NCBI GenBank assembly: GCA_000434395.1
Contig: FR878765.1
Coordinates: 1 to 8,274 of the forward strand
Source of the DNA: Clostridium sp. CAG:568
GTDB taxonomy: Bacteria; Bacillota_I; Bacilli_A; RFN20; CAG-288
Reading direction: 5' to 3'
Length of the DNA stretch: 8,274 nt
Below the pieces are notes generated by a model. The model had not been told where the DNA came from. It did no database searches and was given only the letters and a program-made list of their open reading frames with translations. Position 1 is the stretch's first letter. The number at the start of each line of letters is the position of its first letter. Of this stretch, positions 1 through 5,894 are shown piece by piece. A program made the position numbers and the translations under genes.

Positions 1-20
1 AGGATTTTGCAACAGCCCCC
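1..20 (-). mobile_element. Possible terminal inverted repeat of an insertion sequence, truncated by the window edge
   Basis: On the minus strand these bases read GGGGGCTGTTGCAAAATCCT. The core GGCTGTTGCAAAA resembles the outer ends of transposons such as IS1182-type elements, and CTGTTGCAAA also occurs in IS6-family ends. The element would lie to the left of base 1, with its tip near base 20, only about 33 bases beyond the ppdK stop codon. No transposase or target duplication is visible, so the family is uncertain and the match could be chance. Confidence 0.35.
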
Positions 21-53
21 TTTTATCATTTATTAAAGGAAGTAAAGCGCTAA

Positions 54-2789
54 TTACTTAGCTTTCTTCTTTCCACCCTTCTTGGCAGGCTTTCTTCCAC
101 GGCGGGACAAAGCGGCAGCCTTCTTTTGGGCAGCTTCTTCAGCAACAATAGCCTGAGCGGCAGCAAGACGTGCTCCAGGAACACGGAAAGGTGAGCAGGA
201 GACATAGTCGCATCCAAACTTGTAGAAGTAAGCGATGGAAGCAGGATCTCCTCCAGTCTCACCACAAATTCCACAAAGGAGCTTAGGATTGCTGGCTTTA
301 CCTTCCTTGACGGAAAGTTCAATCAATCTTCCAACACCATCAGGATCCAATGTCTTGAAAGGATCGAAGTCGAGCAAGTTCTTGTCGAGATAAGAAGTGA
401 TGTAAGTGGAATAATCGTTACGAGAGAATCCATAGGTGAACTGAGTCAAATCGTTAGTTCCATAGGAGAAGTATGCAGCTTCCTTACCGATTTCACCAGC
501 AGTGACAGAGGCACGAGGAGTCTCGATCATAGTTCCAACACGATACTTGAGCTTCTTATCAGAAGACTCGGCAATGATCTTGTCAGCAGTCTCAGTGATA
601 AGTCCCTTGACGTAGTTGAATTCACGAACTTCAACAACCTGAGGAACCATCATAGAAGCGAGGATGTGTACAGGCTTGCCATGCTTCTTGGAGAGAGTCT
701 CTTCAGCACGGAGAGCAGCCTTGATGACTGCGGTAGCCTGCATACGGCCGATTTCAGGATATACGACGTCCAAACGGCATCCACGAAGTCCCATCATAGG
801 GTTGGACATATGAAGCTCATCGATTCTAGCTTGAATTTGTTCAACAGTCTTTCCAGTAGCTTCGCTTAAAGTCTTGATTTCTTCAGCCTTTCTAGGCAAG
901 TACTCATCAAGAGGGGGATCGAGCAAACGAACATTGAGATTGAGTCCATCCAAAGCGAGATACATTTGGTAGAAATCTTCCTCTTGGAGAGGTTCGAGTT
1001 CATCCAAATACTTTTCACGCTCTTCGGTGGTGTTGGAAAGAATCATCTTTTGCATAGAGAGCAAACGTCCGGCATTACGGAACATGTGCTCAGTACGGCA
1101 AAGACCGATTCCATCAGCTCCAAACTTGACAGCATTAGCTGCATCGAGAGGAGTATCACCGTTGGCTTCGACTGACATCTTACCCTTACGGACAGCATCA
1201 GACCACTTCATGATGGTTGCAAAGTCACCAGAAAGCTTAGCTTCCTCAGTAGGAATTGAACCTTCATAAACAGCACCTGTAGAACCATCGAGTGAGATAG
1301 TATCCTTCTCACCATAGACCTTACCATTGATAGTAAGAGTCTTGTTCTTCTCATCGACTTGAGCGGCACCGCAGCCAGTGACTGCACAACGTCCCATACC
1401 ACGAGCGACGACAGCGGCGTGAGAAGTCATACCACCACGCATGGTGAGGACACCCTCAGAAGAAACCATACCCTCGAGATCTTCAGGGGCGGTCTCAGCA
1501 CGGACGAGAATTACCTTCTCTCCTTGATCGTGACGAGCCTTGGCATCTTCAGAAGTGAAGGACAAGTGTCCAACAGCGGATCCAGGAGATGCAGGGTTAC
1601 CAGTGGCGATAGGCTTGGAATTCTTCAAAGCCTCTTCGACAAAGGTGGGGTGGAGCAATTGATCCAAAGAACGAGCATCGATCTTGGTAAGAGCTTCTTC
1701 CTTGGTGCAAATCTTTTCCTTGGCGAGGTCGATAGCAATGTGCAAAGCAGCCTTAGCAGTTCTCTTAGCAGTACGAGTTTGGAGCATGAAGAGATGTCCA
1801 TCTTGAACTGTGAACTCAAAGTCTTGCATATCCTTGTAGTGGTGCTCAAGCTTGTAAGCATCCTCTACGAGGTCCTTATAGACGTTAGGCATGATTTCCT
1901 TGAGCTTGGTGATAGGATCAGGTGTACGGATACCAGCAACGACATCCTCACCTTGAGCATTTTGCAAGAACTCAGCGGAAAGCTTCTTCTCACCAGTGGC
2001 AGGACTACGAGTGAATCCGACACCAGTTCCAGAAGTGGGTCCCATGTTACCGAAAGCCATTTGCATGACGGTAACAGCAGTTCCCCAATCTCCAGGGATG
2101 TTATTCAAACGACGGAAGAGAATAGCACGAGGGTTGTTCCATGAACGGAAGATAGCCTGAATAGCAGTCATAAGCTGTGCATGAGGATCTTCGGGGAAGT
2201 CAACTCCAAACTTTCCTTTATAGTAAACCTTATACTTCTCGATAAGCTCTTTGAGCTCAGGAGCAGTTACTTCATAGTCGTTCTTGTAACCCTTCTTCTC
2301 CTTGATTTCATCGAGCATGGCATCCATGTCATCACGAGGAAGTCCCATAGCGATGTTGGTGAACATCAAGATAAAACGACGATAGCAGTCATAAGCGAAA
2401 CGCTCATTGTTGCTCTCTTTAGCCAAAGCAGCGGCAGTCTTGTCATTCAAACCGAGGTTGAGGATGGTGTCCATCATACCAGGCATGGAGACACGAGCTC
2501 CGGAACGGACGGAGAGAAGCAAAGGCTTCTTCTCTGAACCAAGAGTTCTTCCTGTAATCTTCTCGAGTTGTTTGAGCTTGAGATCGATTTCCTTTGCTAA
2601 GCTAGCAGGGATAGACTCATGAGATCTATAATAAAGGTTGCATGCATCAGTATCGATGATGAATCCTTGTGGAATATGGATCTTGATAGCATCCATTTCT
2701 GCAAGTCCTGCACCTTTTCCTCCAAGGACATTCTTGCCCAATCCATGAGCTTCCTTGAAGAGATAAACATATTGTTTCTTTTCAGCCAT
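54..2789 (-). CDS. ppdK: Pyruvate, phosphate dikinase with a basic C-terminal extension
   Basis: Cytosolic enzyme interconverting pyruvate + ATP + Pi and PEP + AMP + PPi; it can serve glycolysis in place of pyruvate kinase, or gluconeogenesis. All three domains are present. The ATP-grasp part has GGKGAGLAEM (23-32), SVRSGARVSMPGMMDTI (from 93) and R339 in the QTR motif. The swivelling domain has RGGMTSHAAVVARGMG with phospho-acceptor H457. The PEP/pyruvate barrel has R565 (CRTEH), R621, E756, N779-D780 and catalytic C842, matching the Clostridium symbiosum active-site residues with small offsets. At 911 residues it is longer than the usual ~875, because of a Lys/Arg-rich tail (about 882-911). 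Two normally conserved His are replaced: PPLHEF reads PPLDEY (D628) and CGEHGGDP reads CGETGGDP (T845). The start is fixed by AGGAGG five bases upstream. No convincing terminator follows. Identity is very sure. Confidence 0.97.
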   Translation of the reverse strand: MAEKKQYVYLFKEAHGLGKNVLGGKGAGLAEMDAIKIHIPQGFIIDTDACNLYYRSHESIPASLAKEIDLKLKQLEKITGRTLGSEKKPLLLSVRSGARVSMPGMMDTILNLGLNDKTAAALAKESNNERFAYDCYRRFILMFTNIAMGLPRDDMDAMLDEIKEKKGYKNDYEVTAPELKELIEKYKVYYKGKFGVDFPEDPHAQLMTAIQAIFRSWNNPRAILFRRLNNIPGDWGTAVTVMQMAFGNMGPTSGTGVGFTRSPATGEKKLSAEFLQNAQGEDVVAGIRTPDPITKLKEIMPNVYKDLVEDAYKLEHHYKDMQDFEFTVQDGHLFMLQTRTAKRTAKAALHIAIDLAKEKICTKEEALTKIDARSLDQLLHPTFVEEALKNSKPIATGNPASPGSAVGHLSFTSEDAKARHDQGEKVILVRAETAPEDLEGMVSSEGVLTMRGGMTSHAAVVARGMGRCAVTGCGAAQVDEKNKTLTINGKVYGEKDTISLDGSTGAVYEGSIPTEEAKLSGDFATIMKWSDAVRKGKMSVEANGDTPLDAANAVKFGADGIGLCRTEHMFRNAGRLLSMQKMILSNTTEEREKYLDELEPLQEEDFYQMYLALDGLNLNVRLLDPPLDEYLPRKAEEIKTLSEATGKTVEQIQARIDELHMSNPMMGLRGCRLDVVYPEIGRMQATAVIKAALRAEETLSKKHGKPVHILASMMVPQVVEVREFNYVKGLITETADKIIAESSDKKLKYRVGTMIETPRASVTAGEIGKEAAYFSYGTNDLTQFTYGFSRNDYSTYITSYLDKNLLDFDPFKTLDPDGVGRLIELSVKEGKASNPKLLCGICGETGGDPASIAYFYKFGCDYVSCSPFRVPGARLAAAQAIVAEEAAQKKAAALSRRGRKPAKKGGKKKAK

Positions 2790-2794
2790 TTTTT

Positions 2795-2800
2795 CCTCCT
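2795..2800 (-). promoter_or_regulatory. Ribosome binding site of ppdK
   Basis: AGGAGG on the minus strand, five bases before the ATG at 2789. It sits inside CTTAGGAGG; the CTAA at 2799-2802 (plus-strand sense) could join a weak leader hairpin. Confidence 0.85.
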
Positions 2801-2855
2801 AAGAATTATTTAGCTGGGACTCAAAACACAAAAAAATGTGCCCTAAGCGATAGAG

Positions 2856-2864
2856 AGTATAGCA
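2856..2864 (-). promoter_or_regulatory. Extended -10 promoter of ppdK
   Basis: The minus strand reads TGCTATACT, an extended -10 (TG, one base, TATACT). No good -35 hexamer lies 16-18 bases upstream; that place is taken by the palindrome at 2873-2891. This predicts a leader of roughly 60 bases. The same TGCTATA arrangement recurs ahead of the M29-like gene. Confidence 0.55.
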
Positions 2865-2872
2865 CAAGAAAT

Positions 2873-2891
2873 AATTTATATTTTATAAATT
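2873..2891. repeat. Perfect inverted repeat at the -35 region of ppdK
   Basis: AATTTATA-TTT-TATAAATT: eight-base arms, three-base centre, no mismatch. It lies just upstream of the ppdK extended -10, roughly at -24 to -42 from the predicted start, where an operator or activator site could sit. The arms are pure A/T, so chance is a real alternative. Confidence 0.45.
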
Positions 2892-2965
2892 TTCGGTTTA
2901 GTGATAATTAAATAAAATCTTTTCTTTTGTTTCTTAAAATAAAAATTATAAAAGCGATTTTCTCA

Positions 2966-3005
2966 CAAATAAAAATTCTATTTTCCCATAGCTAAGAGAA
3001 AATAG
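2966..3005 (-). terminator. Intrinsic terminator of the M29-like gene
   Basis: On the minus strand CTATTTTCTC pairs with GGGAAAATAG (ten pairs including one G-U) around an eight-base loop, followed by AATTTTTATTT. It begins ten bases after the stop codon. The U-run is interrupted, so termination may be incomplete. Confidence 0.7.
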
Positions 3006-3014
3006 TTTTTATTT

Positions 3015-4262
3015 TTATATAACCCAATGTCCTTTGTCCATTATCAAATGTTTGGAATTATCATCGCCGACACCTACAACACTCAATGTATCAGACATGA
3101 TAGGGAAATCTAATGAGAGCAAGGATTGATTCAATCCATGGGATTGTAATTCATTTGGAGTGAGGTCATATCCACCTTCAAACCCTCTATATGAAGCACA
3201 TCCAATCGTGATATGAGATCCTTCTGTCATATTGAGAACATAATTGTCAAAATATTCTTCACTAGAAGCCTCAGGCATCAAATCCCTATCAACTAAAGTG
3301 ATTCCACCCAATCTGTTGGAATAATCATCTACGGCTATGGCTTTATTTAAAGCTTCTTGTCCTTTAGAAGCAGTAGCTTTAACTATTTTTCCGTTTTCAA
3401 ATGTCAACGAAACGTCTTCGATAGGTTCACCATCAAAATAGACAGTTTTAGTCGAGTTCACCACACCTTTAACCCCGTGAGAATGAGGCACTGTAGAGAT
3501 GAAGAATCCTGGCATTTCAGTCAAGAATTTTTCATTGAATTCCTCACTGGTTTTTAAAGGAGAATACCAAATATGTTTAATGGGAAGACTGACAGTTAGA
3601 TTAGTCTTGGTATTGGAATCAGTTATCATTATTTTGGCTAATCTTAATGAATTTAATTTTTGAGAAATATCGAATAATCTGATTATTCTTTCTCTGTATC
3701 CACTCTCAGCAGAAAGTCTTTCTCTCCAAATTCCACTTCTTTCATATACATCTTGCCAAAGTCTATCTTCGCCTTGAACTGGCGTGAGTTCTGGATAGAT
3801 TGAAACTGCCCAATCACGAGTAGGAACTGCAACTCTAACAAATGGCAAAGTTCCTCTTTTATATTTATAGAATGAACTATGACAAGAATTCTCAATAGCT
3901 TTTCGATAAGCTTGATGCTTCTCCCTGGGGTTCTTTCTCAACACCTGTGGATCCGTACCTTCGAAAAGAATAATAGAGAAGTTATTTTCCGATGCTTCCT
4001 TATAAAAAGAAGCTATGTAGTCAGCTATTGGGCTCAGTTTAGTTTCAGGAGTGTTCATAAGGTAAAATCTAGTTGCAACTGGATCACGATAAAAGACTCT
4101 AACGCTATGAACATGCATCTTGTATAACTCTGCCACAAAATATCCTACAAAAGTGTGCATTTCGGCATTGGCGATAATAGCAACGTCTTGTCGAGCTTGA
4201 GTATTAAGACCATTTCTGATAATTAAATCAGCATATTTTTTCATCATTTTTACTCTTTGCAT
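3015..4262 (-). CDS. M29 (AmpS/PepS)-type aminopeptidase homologue, probably inactive
   Basis: 415 residues, the usual length for M29 metallo-aminopeptidases (COG2309). Family signatures are clear: KKYADLIIRNGLN near the N-terminus, VAVPTRDWAVSIYPE (144-158), TNLTVSLP (220-227), LTFENGKIVKATASKG (286-301) and HGLNQSLLSLDF (375-386). True members bind two metals through Glu, Glu, His, His and Asp. Here the P-T-E-E-V-F motif reads PGFFIS (251-256), the LGE motif reads LGG (G320), and the first residue of the HxD pair is S383. Only H350 and D385 remain. Two-metal aminopeptidase activity is therefore unlikely, although the frame is undamaged and translation looks strong, with AGGAGG six bases before the ATG. 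It has its own promoter and terminator upstream of ppdK. Family membership is confident; loss of activity is inferred from motif alignment from memory. A retained binding or scaffold role is possible. Confidence 0.88.
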   Translation of the reverse strand: MQRVKMMKKYADLIIRNGLNTQARQDVAIIANAEMHTFVGYFVAELYKMHVHSVRVFYRDPVATRFYLMNTPETKLSPIADYIASFYKEASENNFSIILFEGTDPQVLRKNPREKHQAYRKAIENSCHSSFYKYKRGTLPFVRVAVPTRDWAVSIYPELTPVQGEDRLWQDVYERSGIWRERLSAESGYRERIIRLFDISQKLNSLRLAKIMITDSNTKTNLTVSLPIKHIWYSPLKTSEEFNEKFLTEMPGFFISTVPHSHGVKGVVNSTKTVYFDGEPIEDVSLTFENGKIVKATASKGQEALNKAIAVDDYSNRLGGITLVDRDLMPEASSEEYFDNYVLNMTEGSHITIGCASYRGFEGGYDLTPNELQSHGLNQSLLSLDFPIMSDTLSVVGVGDDNSKHLIMDKGHWVI

Positions 4263-4268
4263 ACTTAG

Positions 4269-4274
4269 CCTCCT
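4269..4274 (-). promoter_or_regulatory. Ribosome binding site of the M29-like gene
   Basis: AGGAGG on the minus strand, six bases before the ATG at 4262. It supports this start over the two later in-frame ATGs (residues 6 and 7). Confidence 0.85.
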
Positions 4275-4320
4275 AATCTTTCAACCTATCTATTTTATGA
4301 AAGAAATTTGAGTAAAAATA

Positions 4321-4349
4321 AATATAGCAAGCATTTTAGTTTTTTTAAA
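4321..4349 (-). promoter_or_regulatory. Promoter of the M29-like gene
   Basis: Minus strand: -35 TTTAAA (4344-4349), 17-base spacer, then TGCTATATT, an extended -10 with TATATT at 4321-4326. The -35 matches four of six consensus bases and the -10 five of six. Confidence 0.6.
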
Positions 4350-4354
4350 GATTA

Positions 4355-4412
4355 AAACCAACTAAATTTGAATTTCAATACCGGTTCTATGTTTTAAAAT
4401 ATGTTTTGGTTT
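4355..4412. promoter_or_regulatory. Palindrome-rich divergent spacer, candidate TetR operator
   Basis: Between the two divergent starts lie several dyads: AAACCAA (4355-4361) opposite TTGGTTT (4406-4412), TTGAATTTCAA (4368-4378), ACCGGT (4380-4385) and the near-palindrome ATGTTTTAAAATAT (4389-4402). TetR-family regulators commonly bind dyads in their own promoter and often act on the divergent gene. The last dyad overlaps the likely tetR -10. Which of these is a real operator cannot be told from one sequence. Confidence 0.4.
4373..4400 (+). promoter_or_regulatory. Tentative tetR promoter
   Basis: The best fit is TAAAAT (4395-4400) as -10 with TTTCAA (4373-4378) as a poor -35, 16 bases apart. 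It is a weak promoter, as is common for an autoregulated repressor, but other placements are possible in this AT-rich stretch. Confidence 0.3.
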
Positions 4413-4437
4413 AAAAACTAGAAAAAGGCATGGCAAT

Positions 4438-5007
4438 ATGAAAAAAAGAAAGGTTACGTTGGTCAACACTCTCGCAAACGAAATCGAGAAAGCATCTTAT
4501 CAAAAGGTATCTGTCACAACCATTTGTGATGAGGTAGGATGCTCGCGTCAAAACTTCTACTACTACTTCGACTCTATTGACGAAGCCATCAAAGAACTAG
4601 TAGATGTGGACATCAAAGATATCAGTGATTTCCAAATTAAAGCAAACGCTTTGAGAGCTATCTTGACAATCATTCAAAAGAGAAAGGTCTTCTACTCCAA
4701 AATGTTTGACACAGCTGAGTCAGAAAACCTTATCTGCAAATTATTCTTAGAAAAGTTAGTCGATCTCTATGACAATTTGGCTAGCTACTTCGTAAGAGGA
4801 TATTCAAACGAATGCAAAGCATTTACAAGACCTATCTTGATTCAATTTGCAATGGCTGATATAGCTTTGATTAGCGATTGGGTTAAGTCTGGAATGAAAG
4901 AGCCTGTTGATGCTGTCGAGAGAAAAGCCATCACTTCTAACAGAGATTTCTTTGCTAGAACTATGGAAGAGTACATCGAGAGATACAACGCTGAACACAA
5001 AAAGTAA
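4438..5007 (+). CDS. TetR/AcrR-family transcriptional regulator
   Basis: A 189-residue one-component regulator. The N-terminal DNA-binding domain is plain: VSVTTICDEVGCSRQNFYYYF (24-44) is a TetR helix-turn-helix, with SRQNFYYYFDSIDEAI as recognition helix and following segment. The C-terminal half contains ISDWVKSGMKEPVD (about 145-158), a pattern typical of the TetR C-terminal domain found in DhaS-like proteins; its ligand cannot be deduced. The ribosome site is modest (AAAGG, nine bases before ATG). The stop codon overlaps the next start by one base (TAATG), so this gene and the iron-ADH-like gene are cotranscribed and probably translationally coupled. It most likely represses its own operon and possibly the divergent M29-like gene through the dyads at 4355-4412. 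Codons here favour C-ending TTC, TAC and AAC, unlike the next gene. Confidence 0.92.
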   Translation: MKKRKVTLVNTLANEIEKASYQKVSVTTICDEVGCSRQNFYYYFDSIDEAIKELVDVDIKDISDFQIKANALRAILTIIQKRKVFYSKMFDTAESENLICKLFLEKLVDLYDNLASYFVRGYSNECKAFTRPILIQFAMADIALISDWVKSGMKEPVDAVERKAITSNRDFFARTMEEYIERYNAEHKK

Positions 5008-5834
5008 TGGTTGATGATACGTCACAAGACATATTAAACAAAATCGTTTTAAACCTCAGTCATTACAAAAATGAGACAATAATGGTCCTTGGAGATTCCA
5101 AGGATCCATTTTGTCGTTTCTTGGAAAATAATGGATTTAAACTTTATGTTGAAGATTATTCATTCGTCATAAAAAATAGAGACATTGATATAAATGAATT
5201 CAACGATTATTTTTCTAAATTGAACATGAGAAATGACATTGGATTTGTTTTAGCTTTGGATGGTGGAAGATCAGCAAATTTAGCAAAACTAATTTCATTA
5301 AAAATGTTCTATAAGGAAAACATTTTGGATTTCTTTAAAAGAGAAGTAGATCCTTATCATGTTCTTCCTTTTGGAATAATTCTAAGTTCATCTTTTAACG
5401 GATACGAAACATCTAATCAAGTAGAAATAGAAGATAGAAAGCATCATTTCATTCATACTCTATCAAGCAATGATTTAAATCCTAGTTTTGTTTATGTTAG
5501 AGGCAATTCACAGTTAAATTTAGAGGATAGAATAAATCTATATTTAAACTCTGGAAATGAATCTTTTTTAAATAATATTTCCATTAACGAAGCTTTTAAA
5601 ATCTATAGTTTTAATTCAAATTTCAATCAAAATTTATCCGTGATAAAAAAGCTGTCAAAGATAATTAACTCTAAGATTATAGAATCCGGTTTTATAGAAT
5701 CAGTCTACTCATCTTTAGATTTTATAAAGCCTTGCATAGAAAAAGAAAAATTAATGGATTTGTTGTCAAAATCAATAACTACCAAACTAGAGTTGCCTGA
5801 AGTTCTAAAAACCAAGCTTAAAAATAAAGCCTAA
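5007..5834 (+). CDS. Short, degenerate iron-type alcohol dehydrogenase-like protein
   Basis: 275 residues against about 380-390 for group III (iron) alcohol dehydrogenases. The nucleotide-binding half is recognisable: VLALDGGRSANLAK (81-94) stands where the family has GGGSxxDxAK, and VLPFGIILSSSFNGYETSN (119-137) stands where butanol-dehydrogenase-type members have LPxGVVLTxxATGSExSN. N-P-S-F-V-Y-V (158-164) fits the strand before the metal domain. After that the likeness fades. The DxxxH metal motif is absent and there is no histidine after residue 150, so the C-terminal metal ligands are missing; the helical domain is also shortened by about 100 residues. Dehydrogenase activity is therefore very unlikely. 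There is no Shine-Dalgarno sequence, and the ATG overlaps the tetR stop, implying translation by reinitiation. Codons are more A/T-rich than in the neighbours. Possibly a nucleotide- or ligand-binding partner of the regulator; that role is a guess. Confidence 0.75.
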   Translation: MVDDTSQDILNKIVLNLSHYKNETIMVLGDSKDPFCRFLENNGFKLYVEDYSFVIKNRDIDINEFNDYFSKLNMRNDIGFVLALDGGRSANLAKLISLKMFYKENILDFFKREVDPYHVLPFGIILSSSFNGYETSNQVEIEDRKHHFIHTLSSNDLNPSFVYVRGNSQLNLEDRINLYLNSGNESFLNNISINEAFKIYSFNSNFNQNLSVIKKLSKIINSKIIESGFIESVYSSLDFIKPCIEKEKLMDLLSKSITTKLELPEVLKTKLKNKA

Positions 5835-5842
5835 TTTTTTTT
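5816..5842 (+). terminator. Weak intrinsic terminator candidate after the iron-ADH-like gene
   Basis: GCTT (5816-5819) can pair with AAGC (5827-5830) around a seven-base loop, followed by CTAA and eight T. The stem is only four pairs and lies inside the coding end, so it would be leaky at best. Confidence 0.25.
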
Positions 5843-5847
5843 ACCCT

Positions 5848-5853
5848 TATAAT
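5848..5853 (+). promoter_or_regulatory. Perfect TATAAT -10 box for the M50-like gene
   Basis: A consensus TATAAT lies 42 bases before the ATG at 5895, giving a short leader. No good -35 hexamer is found 16-18 bases upstream. Start-site-proximal DNA carries the tandem repeat at 5862-5876. Confidence 0.5.
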
Positions 5854-5861
5854 GTTTTATT

Positions 5862-5876
5862 GTCTAAAGTCTAAAA
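5862..5876 (+). repeat. Tandem GTCTAAA repeat in the leader
   Basis: GTCTAAA followed directly by GTCTAAAA, starting close to the predicted transcription start. It could be a duplicated protein site or a slippage product. Confidence 0.3.
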
Positions 5877-5894
5877 CTTTTAAGGAGAAATTAA

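Noticed and set aside
12..51. CTTCCTTT / AAAGGGGG pairing on the minus strand as a ppdK terminator
   Set aside because: The stem depends on G-U pairs and is followed by CTGTTGC, not a U-run.
1359..2144. A 261-codon open frame on the plus strand opposite ppdK
   Set aside because: It is antisense to a strongly conserved gene, has a Ser/Thr-rich shadow composition and no ribosome site or family signature. Several shorter frames opposite ppdK and the other genes were rejected for the same reason.
4430..4441. Upstream ATG with a three-codon frame whose TGA overlaps the tetR start
   Set aside because: The AAAGG ribosome site is one base from this ATG, too close to serve it; the spacing fits the tetR ATG at 4438.
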